Shown piece by piece: positions 8,878 to 17,054 of a DNA stretch of 64,000 nt. How positions within the stretch are numbered: position 1 is the first letter of the stretch; every line of letters starts with the position of its first letter. The stretch lies in contig NZ_JARXWB010000009.1 in assembly GCF_029892425.1 (NCBI RefSeq), positions 124,001 through 188,000 on the forward strand, read 5' to 3'. The notes beneath the pieces were generated by a model. That model was given only the letters and a program-made list of their open reading frames with translations. It was not told the DNA's origin and did not search any database. This DNA comes from Bradyrhizobium sp. BR13661. Its GTDB lineage: Bacteria; Pseudomonadota; Alphaproteobacteria; Rhizobiales; Xanthobacteraceae. Made by a program: the position numbers and the translations under genes.

Positions 8878-10745
8878 GCCTGCTCCATCCGCAAATAAGC
8901 GTCTTGCAACGTGGCAAGCGCGTCACCGCCGGCAAACACGAAGCCCGTGACACCGGCCGCCCGCAGGGCAGCCTCGGCTTCAGCCGGACGGCCTGCCAGA
9001 TAGATATGTCGCGCGCCCGCCATTTGCAGGGCCTTCGCCGCGGCTTCAGCGTGTTCCGCATAGACCTTGTCGCTGGAACAAAGGCAGGCAATTGCAGCGC
9101 CGGATGCCCTGAAGGCGGCGGCGAGCTTGGTGGGATCGATAAAACCTTCGCTGTCGATGGCTTGGATGCCACCGGCCTCGAAGAAGCTTTTTGCGAATGT
9201 CGCTCGCGCGGTAAAATCGGCGGGCGTGCCGAGATTGGCCAGGAATACGCTGGGCCGCGATCCGCGCACCTTCAATGCAGCGTCGGATTTGTCGCGCAGC
9301 GCTTCGAACGGCTGTGCGAGCCGGATCGGGGTGAGCGCGTCGAACTTGTATTTGGCCTCGCCATAGGGGGCCAATGCAATCGGTGTTGCCTGCAGTACGG
9401 CCGTCTCGCGCTCATGCAGGCTTGGAAACTCGCTGGCACCCGTCAATACGTCGCGGCGCTTTGCGATGTTGGCATCGCGTGCCTTTCGTACGGCTGCGAC
9501 CTTACCCTGGAACAGGCCCTGTTGAAGCGCGGCGAAGGCGCCGCCGGCTTTCTCGCTCTCCTGGAAGAGCGCCCATGCGGCGTCGCAGAGCTGCGCCGTG
9601 AGCGTCTCGATGCCGCCGGATCCCGCCGCGGGATCGCTGACCCTGGCGAGGTTGCTTTCTTCGAGCAACAAAAGTTGCGTGTTGCGTGCGGCACGCCGCG
9701 CGAATGGATCGGGGAGCCCGAGCGCCAACGTATGCGGCAGCACGGTGATTGCATTGGCGCCGGCAAGCCCGGCTGCGAACGTCGCCATCGTCGCCCGCAG
9801 CATGTTCACATAGGGATCGCGCTGCGTCAGCATGCGCCAGGCCGTATCGGCCGCGATGAACAACGGCTTCGGCGATAGCCCGCAGGCGGCCTCGATCCGA
9901 GCCCAGAGCAATCGCAGCGCGCGGAACTTCGCCATGGTCAGGAACTGATCGGCATCGGCAGCGAGCCGCGCATAGATCATGCCCTGCGCGGCTTCCAGCG
10001 GAACGCCGGCGCCTTCGATCGCGCGGAGATAAGCGACGCCGCACGCGAGCACGAAGGCAAGCTCCTGCACCTCGGAGCCGCCGGCATCGTGGATCACGCG
10101 GCCATCGGCGGAGGCGAACGGCCCCTTGAAGCCGAGCGCGGCGAGACCCTTGATGCCGCCAGTCACGGCGGGAACGATCTCTTCCCAGCTGTAGGGGCTG
10201 TTTCCCCAGACTGCACACGCCGCGAGCGGATCGAGCCCAAAGCGAATGTCGCAGGCGGCGGGATCGATGCCGTTGCCCTTCACATATTCCGCGATATGGA
10301 TCGCAGCCATCCGCGATTGCGGACCGACCTGAAGCTCGATGCCGATGCCGGCATCGAGATGAATGTCCTTCAGCACCTTTGCGACCGCATCGGCCGTGGG
10401 TTCCAGGCCGAAACCGTGGCTGCCAGCGCCGCCGGCGAACACGAGCGAGAGTCCTGTGGCGCCGTTCTCCAGGTCAGTCAGCGCCTGCGCATTCGCGGCC
10501 GCCGCATCGGGATGGTCGATCCGCTGCGTGATCTGCCACGGTGCGGCCGCGGGCCGTCCCGTCACCGGTGCGACGCCCTTGGCGCGCGGATAGAGCGGCT
10601 CGATCTTGAGGCCGTCATAAGTCTTGCCGACCAGCTTCTCGAACGGCGCGCCCTTCAGCACACCGTCGACCAGCCTGCGCCAGTCCGCGTCCGTTGCCTT
10701 GGGAAAATCGGCCGCCAGCGGCAGATCGTCAGTCACGGAGGTCAT
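8874..10745 (-). CDS. mutA: Methylmalonyl-CoA mutase small (non-catalytic) subunit
   Basis: 623 residues from the ATG at 10745. It aligns by eye with the mutase fold of the large subunit (GLKIEPLYPRA, WQITQRIDHPD, ATGLSLVFAGGAGSHGFG, NTQLLLLEESNLARVSDPAAGSGG). The C-terminal Rossmann-like domain has LANLGTPADFTARATF where the large subunit has its DxHxxG motif, so it cannot ligate cobalamin, as expected for MutA. It is the first gene of the minus-strand mutase cluster, with about 80 bases of promoter region before folK ends. Confidence 0.93.
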   Translation of the reverse strand: MTSVTDDLPLAADFPKATDADWRRLVDGVLKGAPFEKLVGKTYDGLKIEPLYPRAKGVAPVTGRPAAAPWQITQRIDHPDAAAANAQALTDLENGATGLSLVFAGGAGSHGFGLEPTADAVAKVLKDIHLDAGIGIELQVGPQSRMAAIHIAEYVKGNGIDPAACDIRFGLDPLAACAVWGNSPYSWEEIVPAVTGGIKGLAALGFKGPFASADGRVIHDAGGSEVQELAFVLACGVAYLRAIEGAGVPLEAAQGMIYARLAADADQFLTMAKFRALRLLWARIEAACGLSPKPLFIAADTAWRMLTQRDPYVNMLRATMATFAAGLAGANAITVLPHTLALGLPDPFARRAARNTQLLLLEESNLARVSDPAAGSGGIETLTAQLCDAAWALFQESEKAGGAFAALQQGLFQGKVAAVRKARDANIAKRRDVLTGASEFPSLHERETAVLQATPIALAPYGEAKYKFDALTPIRLAQPFEALRDKSDAALKVRGSRPSVFLANLGTPADFTARATFAKSFFEAGGIQAIDSEGFIDPTKLAAAFRASGAAIACLCSSDKVYAEHAEAAAKALQMAGARHIYLAGRPAEAEAALRAAGVTGFVFAGGDALATLQDAYLRMEQA

Positions 10746-10786
10746 ACGGCCAAGGGCTCCCAAACGTCTCGTTCTTCGCAGGCGAA

Positions 10787-10813
10787 TTTGCCACGGCGGA
10801 CCGCCCCTGCAAA
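10787..10813 (-). promoter_or_regulatory. Possible operator upstream of mutA
   Basis: An inverted pair TTTGCC ... TGCAAA sits about 42-68 bases before the mutA start. Regulators of the short-chain fatty acyl family (e.g. Rhodobacter PccR, which controls propionyl-CoA/methylmalonyl-CoA genes) are reported to bind TTTGCAAA-like half sites. The match here is only partial (TTTGC/GCAAA arms with 17 bases between), so this is a weak suggestion. Confidence 0.2.
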
Positions 10814-10826
10814 CGGTCGATTTTGG

Positions 10827-11318
10827 TTAACCGGTATCTGAAAGCCGCTCAATGCCTTGCGTCGAGACGCTGGCAAGTCCGTCACGGACGCGAACGCCTG
10901 ATATCACGCGGTCCGGCGCGATTTCGGCCAGCGGCACCAGCACGAAGGCGCGCTCGAACAGGCGTGGATGCGGCAGGGTCAGGTCGGGCTTGTCCATCGC
11001 CACATCGTCGTAGGCGATCATGTCGAGATCGAGCGTGCGCGGGCCCCAGCGTCGCTCCTTGTCCCTGATGCGACCGAACTTCTGCTCGACCTTCTGCATC
11101 ACGAACAAGAGCGCGTGCGGATCGAGGTCGGTCTCGATCTCGACGCAGGCGTTGATGAAGGGATCCTGGTCCTCGTCGCCCCAGGGCGGCGTCGCATAGT
11201 CGGACGAGCGCGCGATCACCACGGCTTGCGCCATGCCGCAGATATGGGCGATCGCCTTTTTGAATGTCGCGCGGACATCGCCGACATTGCCGCCGAGGGC
11301 GATCAGCACGTTTCCCAT
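10827..11318 (-). CDS. folK: 2-amino-4-hydroxy-6-hydroxymethyldihydropteridine pyrophosphokinase (HPPK)
   Basis: 163 residues, normal for HPPK. It transfers pyrophosphate from ATP to hydroxymethyldihydropterin in folate synthesis. Visible signatures are the N-terminal ALGGNVGD and the HPPK motif RWGPRTLDLDMIAYDD with its metal-binding Asp pair, followed by LPHPRLFERAFVLVPLAEI. It follows folB by one base in the same direction, completing a folP-folB-folK operon. Confidence 0.97.
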   Translation of the reverse strand: MGNVLIALGGNVGDVRATFKKAIAHICGMAQAVVIARSSDYATPPWGDEDQDPFINACVEIETDLDPHALLFVMQKVEQKFGRIRDKERRWGPRTLDLDMIAYDDVAMDKPDLTLPHPRLFERAFVLVPLAEIAPDRVISGVRVRDGLASVSTQGIERLSDTG

Positions 11319-11319
11319 G

Positions 11320-11688
11320 TCAGGGGTGCCGCGAGCGAGTCAGCATGATGCCGACGTCGTCGAAGATCGCGGCGATCGGCGCATGCGGCTTGTGCACGGT
11401 GATCTTCACCGCGCGGATGCGCGGGAAGTGCGACAGGATGGCGTCGGCGACTGCACCTGCCGCGCGTTCCAGCAGCTTGTAATTGGTGTTCTTGAACGCC
11501 GCCGTGGTGGTTGCCACGACATCGGCGTAGGAGACGGTATCGGCGAGCCGGTCGCTGCGCGCTGGCTCCGACAAATCGGTGTAGAGTTCGAGATCAATGA
11601 CGAAGCGCTGGCCGACTTCGGTTTCGTGATCCATCACGCCATGGCGGGCATGGATCGACAGGCCGGTGACGAAGATCGTGTCGGTCAT
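11320..11688 (-). CDS. folB: Dihydroneopterin aldolase
   Basis: 122 residues. It converts dihydroneopterin to hydroxymethyldihydropterin and glycolaldehyde. Family features include the N-terminal IFVTGLSIHARHGVMDHE, with the conserved His-Gly and Glu that bind the pterin, the segment VDLELYTDLS-like early strand, and the C-terminal KITVHKPHAPI with the conserved Lys. Its start overlaps the folP stop by four bases. It supplies the substrate of the next enzyme, FolK. Confidence 0.95.
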   Translation of the reverse strand: MTDTIFVTGLSIHARHGVMDHETEVGQRFVIDLELYTDLSEPARSDRLADTVSYADVVATTTAAFKNTNYKLLERAAGAVADAILSHFPRIRAVKITVHKPHAPIAAIFDDVGIMLTRSRHP

Positions 11689-12545
11689 TGCTTGCTCTCG
11701 ATTGCGTTTGCGACCCGCAGGGCCTGCAAGGTTTCGGCGATGTCATGGGTCCGGATGATTTTCGCGCCCCTCTGGGCGGCGATCAGATGCGCGGCGATCG
11801 AGCCGGCCAGCCGTTCCTTGGGCTCCGATGGCGACACCGAGGCGATGAAGCGTTTTCGCGAGGCGCCGACGAGGATTGGCAGGCCGAATACGTCGAGCTC
11901 GCGTAAGCGGGCGAGTGCGATCATGCTCTGCTCGGCGGTCTTGCCGAAGCCGATGCCGGGATCGAGCACGATCTTGTCGCGCGCGATGCCGGCTTTCGCC
12001 GCGATATCGAGCGAGCGCATGAAAAATGCCTTCATGTCAGCGACGATGTCGATCGCGGAATCGACGCTCTCGCGGTTGTGCATGACGATGACGGGAGCGC
12101 CTCTCGCGGCGACGACCCGCGCCATATCAGTGTCGCGTTGCAGGCCCCAGACGTCGTTGGCGATGGCCACGCCCTGGTCGAGCGCGAAGGCCACGACTTC
12201 CGCCTTCATGCTGTCGATCGAGACCGGCACGCCGAGCGCGACGATGCTTGATAGCACCGGTTTTAGCCGGGCCAGTTCATCCGTCGCCGTGACCGGCTGG
12301 GCGCCTTTATAGGGGCGGGTGGATTCGGCTCCGATATCGATGATGTCGACGCCATCAGCGATCATCGCCCGCGCCCTTTCGAGCGCCCGGTGCGGAGCAA
12401 TGAAGTCTCCGCCGTCGGAAAAGGAATCCGGCGTCACATTGAGCACGCCCATCACCGCCGGCAGAGGCCGTTCCAGCAGCGTCCGCAGCACGTCAGGCCC
12501 GGCCGAGCCGGCCGACGGGACGGATGGGGAGGGCAAGGCATTCAT
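11685..12545 (-). CDS. folP: Dihydropteroate synthase
   Basis: 286 residues from the ATG at 12545 (the frame extends 12 codons further without a family-like sequence). It joins p-aminobenzoate to dihydropterin pyrophosphate and is the sulfonamide target. Both signatures are present: MGVLNVTPDSFSDGG and IIDIGAESTRPYKGAQ. The pterin-binding KIVLDPGIGFGKT and the C-terminal RTHDI are also clear. First gene of folP-folB-folK. Confidence 0.97.
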   Translation of the reverse strand: MNALPSPSVPSAGSAGPDVLRTLLERPLPAVMGVLNVTPDSFSDGGDFIAPHRALERARAMIADGVDIIDIGAESTRPYKGAQPVTATDELARLKPVLSSIVALGVPVSIDSMKAEVVAFALDQGVAIANDVWGLQRDTDMARVVAARGAPVIVMHNRESVDSAIDIVADMKAFFMRSLDIAAKAGIARDKIVLDPGIGFGKTAEQSMIALARLRELDVFGLPILVGASRKRFIASVSPSEPKERLAGSIAAHLIAAQRGAKIIRTHDIAETLQALRVANAIESKQ

Positions 12546-12652
12546 GCGGCCCGCTTTGCGCGGTCGGGGAGGGGGAGTCAAGACGGGATTGGCGTCTGCG
12601 CCGTGCCGGGCGGCGTCGATGTTGCGGCAATCTCGCGCATCAATCTCCGCTG

Positions 12653-12797
12653 TCGTCCCGGCCTAGTGCGCAATTGCGCACGGGGGCCGGGACCCATAAC
12701 CCCAGGGAGAAGTTTGGCGAAGACTCGTCGTTCGGTACTGCGGCTTTCGGCGATCGATAGATTCCGCGGTTTGGGTCCCGGCCTTCGGTGGGACGAC
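12653..12797. repeat. Intergenic hairpin repeat (Bradyrhizobium-type)
   Basis: The gap between folP and the DUF4332 gene contains nested dyads. GTCCCGGCC (12655-12663) pairs with GGCCGGGAC (12685-12693) around the perfect 16-bp palindrome GTGCGCAATTGCGCAC (12666-12681). A distal arm GGTCCCGGCCTTCGGTGGGACGAC (around 12775-12797) is complementary to the left end, and the motif GGGACCCATAACCCCAGGGAGAAG lies inside. I recall very similar units scattered between genes in Bradyrhizobium. Function unknown; RNA from it would fold strongly. Confidence 0.7.
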
Positions 12798-12805
12798 GTA
12801 AGGAG

Positions 12806-13213
12806 CTAATACGTAATCTTCGGCGACAGCTTCCTGGCCTTGGCGATGATGTCGCCGACCGACTTCTCGGACGGCAGGATGCGGACGAGCTTCTTCCGAT
12901 CGTTGGCTTCGCGCATGCTTTGCGCCAGCCTTGCCGGATTCCGATAGGCGAGCTCGCGCACGGTGGTCACCCCTGCGGCGCGGACCAGGCCCACCTTGGC
13001 CCGGCCCATGCCGGGAATGCGCATGTAATCGGAGACGTTGGCCCATTCCAGGAGCTGCTGCTCGCTGATGCCGGTCTTGGCCGAGAGCGCCTTGCGGCCC
13101 TTGGCGGTGCTCGCGGCTTCCAGCAGTGCGTCGGTGGTGCGGATACCTTGCGCCTTCAGCTTGTTGGCGGCAAAGGCCGGCAGGCCCTCAATCTCGGAGA
13201 TCGGATATGTCAT
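12806..13213 (-). CDS. DUF4332 helix-hairpin-helix protein
   Basis: 135 residues. The sequence is two helix-hairpin-helix-like repeats: ISEIEGLPAFAANKLKAQGIRTTDALLEAA and YMRIPGMGRAKVGLVRAAGVTTVRELA, the pattern of the DUF4332 family. HhH units commonly touch DNA backbone non-specifically, but the molecular role of DUF4332 is not established. It stands alone between the hairpin repeat and the next hypothetical gene, both minus strand. Confidence 0.85.
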   Translation of the reverse strand: MTYPISEIEGLPAFAANKLKAQGIRTTDALLEAASTAKGRKALSAKTGISEQQLLEWANVSDYMRIPGMGRAKVGLVRAAGVTTVRELAYRNPARLAQSMREANDRKKLVRILPSEKSVGDIIAKARKLSPKITY

Positions 13214-13239
13214 GATACTCGACGTGAAATACGGCAGCT

Positions 13240-13605
13240 TCAGGCGAACTGGCTGAGGCCCGGCGTCCCTGCGATGATCTTGCCCATCTGATCCGCTCCG
13301 ATTTTGTCTCGGCCGTAGCGGAAAAGTTCACGCGCCACGTTCTGGATGTCGGACATGCCAAGGCCGAGGCCCATCAGGCGCGTGCCGACGGCCATCAGCC
13401 CGCCGCCCATCAGCCGCGACAGTCCGCCGCCGCTCCTGGACGCTTCGATCGCGCCTTCTGCACCAGGGATCTGGTCGATCAAGGCCTGCACGCTGTCGGA
13501 AGGGCCTTCGTTGCGAAGGAAGCCCAAAATAATGCCGACGGTCTTTTCAGCGACAGCACTATCTATGCTGGCGTTTGTCGCCAGCCGCCCGATCAGCTCG
13601 TCCAT
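13240..13605 (-). CDS. DUF2267-like conserved hypothetical protein
   Basis: 121 residues from the ATG at 13605; the longer frame to 13686 lacks a sensible N-terminus. It opens with MDELIGRLATNASID and EKTVGIILGFLRNEGPSDSVQALIDQIPGAE, which resembles the helical DUF2267 family. It continues with a Gly/Met-rich hydrophobic segment (GGGLMAVGTRLMGLGLGM) and an amphipathic C-terminus. Function unknown. It lies 26 bases upstream of the DUF4332 gene in the same orientation and may be co-transcribed. Confidence 0.7.
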   Translation of the reverse strand: MDELIGRLATNASIDSAVAEKTVGIILGFLRNEGPSDSVQALIDQIPGAEGAIEASRSGGGLSRLMGGGLMAVGTRLMGLGLGMSDIQNVARELFRYGRDKIGADQMGKIIAGTPGLSQFA

Positions 13606-13938
13606 ATTAGCCCGCCCCTCAGCCGGTTCACATGCCGGAGTATTGTTTCGAAGAATGATCTTGAGCCGGTGTGATGTGAAATACAAGCGATGAACGCACG
13701 CAACGTTCCGATTCGTTCTCGAAGACGCGAAAGGTGTTGCAGCGATGCAAGAGCGGAGAAGAAATTCACGAAAACTACCGCGCTGCGAATGCGCGCTTCC
13801 GACTTTTGGTGCATGCGGCGCGCGTCATCTCCGACAATGTCGCATATCGATACCGCCTTGAACGGTTTCAATCGGCTTGCGACATGCGTTAAACTACGAA
13901 ACTCGTACGCGAACCTAACAGACAGAATAGAGAGAGTG
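13606..13938. other. Divergent intergenic region, no gene seen
   Basis: 333 bases between two divergent genes. Open frames here lack codon bias and family resemblance. It is less GC-rich than the neighbours, especially 13840-13935, and should hold both promoters, but I could not pick out a confident -35/-10 pair. A purine run (AGAGAGAG) just before 13939 is the ribosome site of the ATPase gene. Confidence 0.6.
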
Positions 13939-15561
13939 ATGACGGCGCAGGACAACAAGCTCGGCGATACCGACGACAAGATCTTTGTCGGCAAGGGAGA
14001 CGAGCTGGCCTGGCTGACACTGGCGCTTGCCAATCGCCACGGCCTCGTCACCGGCGCGACCGGAACGGGCAAGACGGTCACGCTGCAAGTGATGGCGGAA
14101 GGATTTGCGCGGGCCGGTGTTCCGGTGTTCGCCGCCGACATCAAGGGCGATCTTTCCGGCATCTCCGAGGTCGGGGAGGCAAAGGATTTCATCGTCAAGC
14201 GAGCGGGCGAAATGGGGCTGAATTTCCAGCCCGACCAGTTCTCGACCGTGTTCTGGGATGTGTTCGGCGAGCAGGGCCATCCGGTGCGGGCGACCATCAC
14301 CGAGATGGGTCCGCTGCTTCTGGCCCGCATGCTCGATCTCAACGATGTGCAGGAGGGTGTGCTCAACGTCGCGTTCCGCGTTGCCGACGACAACGGCCTT
14401 GCCTTGATCGACATGAAGGATCTGCGGGCGTTGCTCGATGCCATCGTGCCCGATAGCAGCAAGAAAGGGCCTGATGCGGAGGAGGATCCGCTCGCGCCGA
14501 TCCGCAAAGCTGCCCAGGGTTTTGGCAACGTCACCAAGGCGACCGTCGGCACCATCCAGCGTCAGCTGCTGGTGCTGGAGAACCAGGGTGGCACCAAATT
14601 CTTTGGCGAGCCGGCGCTCACTCTGAAGGACTTCATGAAGACCGACCGCGACGGCCGCGGCATGGTCAACATCCTCGTCGCCGACAAGCTGATGCAGAGC
14701 CCACGGCTTTACGCGACATTCCTGCTGTGGATGCTGTCAGAGCTGTTCGAGGAATTGCCCGAGGCCGGCGACCTGCCCAAGCCCAAGCTGGTGTTCTTCT
14801 TTGATGAGGCGCATCTGTTGTTCAACGATGCGCCGAAGGCGCTGATGGACAAGATCGAGCAGGTCGTCCGCCTGATCCGCTCCAAGGGCGTCGGCGTCTA
14901 TTTCGTCACCCAAAACCCGATCGACGTGCCTGATCGCGTGCTCGGGCAGATGGGCAACCGGGTGCAGCATGCGTTACGTGCCTTCACCCCGCGCGACCAG
15001 AAGGCGGTCGCGGCCGCCGCCCAGACCTTCCGGCCCAACCCCAAGCTCGACACTGCCAAGGTGATCGTGGAGCTCGGCAAGGGCGAGGCGCTGGTGTCGT
15101 TCCTCGAAGGCAATGGCACGCCGGCGATGGTCGAGCGGGTGCTGATCCGCCCGCCCTCGGCCCGCATCGGACCCATCACGCCGGAAGAGCGCAAGGCGAT
15201 CATGGATGCGAGCCCGGTCAAGGGGAAATACGACACCGCTGTTGATGCCGAGTCGGCCTATGAGATCATCCAGAAGCGGCTCGCCGGCACCGCGGCGCCG
15301 GCCGACGGCCAGGCCGGCGGACGCAGCGGTGGCATCCTCGGCCAGATCGGCTCGATGGTCGGCACCATCTTCGGCACCAATACCGGGCGTAACCGGCTCA
15401 CGACGGGGCAGCGCATTGCGCGCGACGTGACGCGCACGGTCACCGACAAGGTGGTCGGCGGCGTCGTGGCCGATCTCGGCAAATCGGTCGGCGGCCAGCT
15501 TGGCGGCTCGGTCGGCCGGGCGCTGGTCCGCGGCGCGCTCGGCGGATTGCTCCGAAGGTAG
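13939..15561 (+). CDS. HerA-like P-loop ATPase (DUF853 family)
   Basis: 540 residues. The ATG at 13939 follows AGAGAGAG and gives the expected DUF853 N-terminus; the frame is open a further 249 bases upstream, but that part looks random. Walker A is [10 protein letters not shown] (about residues 39-48) and Walker B is [12 protein letters not shown]. The segments [11 protein letters not shown] and [31 protein letters not shown] are diagnostic for the YjgR/DUF853 branch of HerA/FtsK ATPases. The C-terminus is a Gly-rich membrane-like tail. HerA proteins translocate DNA, but no substrate is proven for this branch. Confidence 0.9.
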   Translation: MTAQDNKLGDTDDKIFVGKGDELAWLTLALANRHGLVTGATGTGKTVTLQVMAEGFARAGVPVFAADIKGDLSGISEVGEAKDFIVKRAGEMGLNFQPDQFSTVFWDVFGEQGHPVRATITEMGPLLLARMLDLNDVQEGVLNVAFRVADDNGLALIDMKDLRALLDAIVPDSSKKGPDAEEDPLAPIRKAAQGFGNVTKATVGTIQRQLLVLENQGGTKFFGEPALTLKDFMKTDRDGRGMVNILVADKLMQSPRLYATFLLWMLSELFEELPEAGDLPKPKLVFFFDEAHLLFNDAPKALMDKIEQVVRLIRSKGVGVYFVTQNPIDVPDRVLGQMGNRVQHALRAFTPRDQKAVAAAAQTFRPNPKLDTAKVIVELGKGEALVSFLEGNGTPAMVERVLIRPPSARIGPITPEERKAIMDASPVKGKYDTAVDAESAYEIIQKRLAGTAAPADGQAGGRSGGILGQIGSMVGTIFGTNTGRNRLTTGQRIARDVTRTVTDKVVGGVVADLGKSVGGQLGGSVGRALVRGALGGLLRR

Positions 15562-15698
15562 GCAGGCAAGGACATTCTTGATGCGGCTTTCCGCGCTGCC
15601 GCGGCTCACCTCGCGCCTATTGGGGGCAGGGGCAGACTTGCGCCCTGTGTCTGGGTAGACATATATCGACCCTCTCCCGGCCGCAGATTGAAGGCATT

Positions 15699-17027
15699 GT
15701 GACCCCAGCCCAACCGCCCCACCGATCCGGCGCGCTCCGAGCTCCCTCGCTGCGCGCGCCGCTCGACCTGCTCTTCCTGTTCTGCTGCCTGATCCTGACC
15801 GCTGATGTCCTGGGTCCCGAGATCTTCGGCCGCGGCAAGACCAAGGACTATGCGCTGTGGTACTGGGCCGGGCAGCAGGTGCTGCATGGCGGCCCGCTCT
15901 ATCCCAGTGACATAGACCACCCGTTTGAGTTCATCTACCCGCCGCTGCCGGCGATCCTGCTGGCGATCCCGAGCTGGTTCGGCAGGATCCCGCTTTATGT
16001 GGTGCTGTCCATCCTGAACGGGGTGGCGTGGTGGTACACGGGCATGCTCTCCAACGCCATGACCGGATCTGACCGCAAGTCCGGCCCGTGGCTTGAAGCC
16101 TTGCCGGCGCTCGTCACCGTGACCTTCGTGTTCGACATGTTCGATCTTGGCCAGCCGAACCTCGTTCTGCTGGCGATGATGCTCTACGGCTTCCGGTGCC
16201 TTCAGCATCAGCGGTCCTGGTTCGCAGGCTTCATGTTCGCGCTCGCCACCGCGATCAAGGTGTTTCCGGTCGCGGTGCTGCCCTATCTGGTCTGGCGCAG
16301 GCAGTGGGCCGCGGCCGTCAGCATGCTCGCTTTCATCGGCATCTTGCTCTATGTCGTGCCGGCACCGATCCGCGGCTTCGAACGCAACGCCGCCGAGCTC
16401 GGCACCTGGTACCGGGGCATGGTCGGATCGAGCTCGGAAAAGGGCTTTGGCCAGCGCGACGAGCAGAATTGGTCATGGGTCAACCAGTCCATCATTGCGG
16501 TGACGCACCGGCTGGTCAGGCCGATCAATTACAATCAGGAGGATCCCGAAAAGCCGCCGCGCACGATGAACATCATCGATGTCAGCTTCAGGACGGCGAA
16601 CTGGATCGTGTTTGTGATCTCGGTCTTGCTCGGGCTCGGCTTCGTCGCGGTGATGCCACGGCAAGCGGAGCGAACGGCACGATCGGATGCCGAGGAGCTT
16701 GGCATCCTGTTCTGCCTCATGACGGTGGCCTCGCCGCTGGCGCGACAGTACTACTTCATGTGGCTGTTCCTGCCGTTCACCGTGCTGATGCAACGGGGCG
16801 CCTTCGACCCGCGGCCGGGGGTCCGGCTGGGAACCTGGCTTGCGCTTGGCGCTGCCGGGCTCCTGATGTTGCTGTCGCTGCCGCCGTTTCCCAACGCCTT
16901 TCAGGCCTGGGGCAACAACCTCGCTGCCACGGCCGTCCTCGCCGTTACACTCGCCTGGCACATTCGGCATCCGCCTGAAGCTGCTAGCTCGCAGGCCGCC
17001 GCAGGGCTAAAACCACCGACAGCGTGA
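15699..17027 (+). CDS. GT87 (DUF2029) membrane glycosyltransferase
   Basis: 442 residues from a GTG at 15699. About ten hydrophobic segments are visible, beginning at residues 20-38 (LDLLFLFCCLILTADVL) and ending with VLAVTLAWHI. The loop KTKDYALWYWAGQQVLHGGPLYP, an acidic/aromatic segment after the first helix, and the following FIYPPLPAILLAIP are typical of the GT87 mannosyltransferase-like family that uses polyprenyl-linked sugar donors. Acceptor unknown. It is followed after 27 bases by the M20 peptidase on the same strand. Confidence 0.85.
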   Translation: MTPAQPPHRSGALRAPSLRAPLDLLFLFCCLILTADVLGPEIFGRGKTKDYALWYWAGQQVLHGGPLYPSDIDHPFEFIYPPLPAILLAIPSWFGRIPLYVVLSILNGVAWWYTGMLSNAMTGSDRKSGPWLEALPALVTVTFVFDMFDLGQPNLVLLAMMLYGFRCLQHQRSWFAGFMFALATAIKVFPVAVLPYLVWRRQWAAAVSMLAFIGILLYVVPAPIRGFERNAAELGTWYRGMVGSSSEKGFGQRDEQNWSWVNQSIIAVTHRLVRPINYNQEDPEKPPRTMNIIDVSFRTANWIVFVISVLLGLGFVAVMPRQAERTARSDAEELGILFCLMTVASPLARQYYFMWLFLPFTVLMQRGAFDPRPGVRLGTWLALGAAGLLMLLSLPPFPNAFQAWGNNLAATAVLAVTLAWHIRHPPEAASSQAAAGLKPPTA

Positions 17028-17054
17028 GACTCCAGAAAATCGGGAAATGCGACC

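Noticed and set aside
12663..13046. 127-codon minus-strand frame over the hairpin repeat
   Set aside because: It crosses the repeat and overlaps the DUF4332 gene in another frame; no protein-like features.
13690..13938. N-terminal extension of the HerA-like ATPase
   Set aside because: The 83 extra codons look random, and AGAGAGAG precedes the ATG at 13939.
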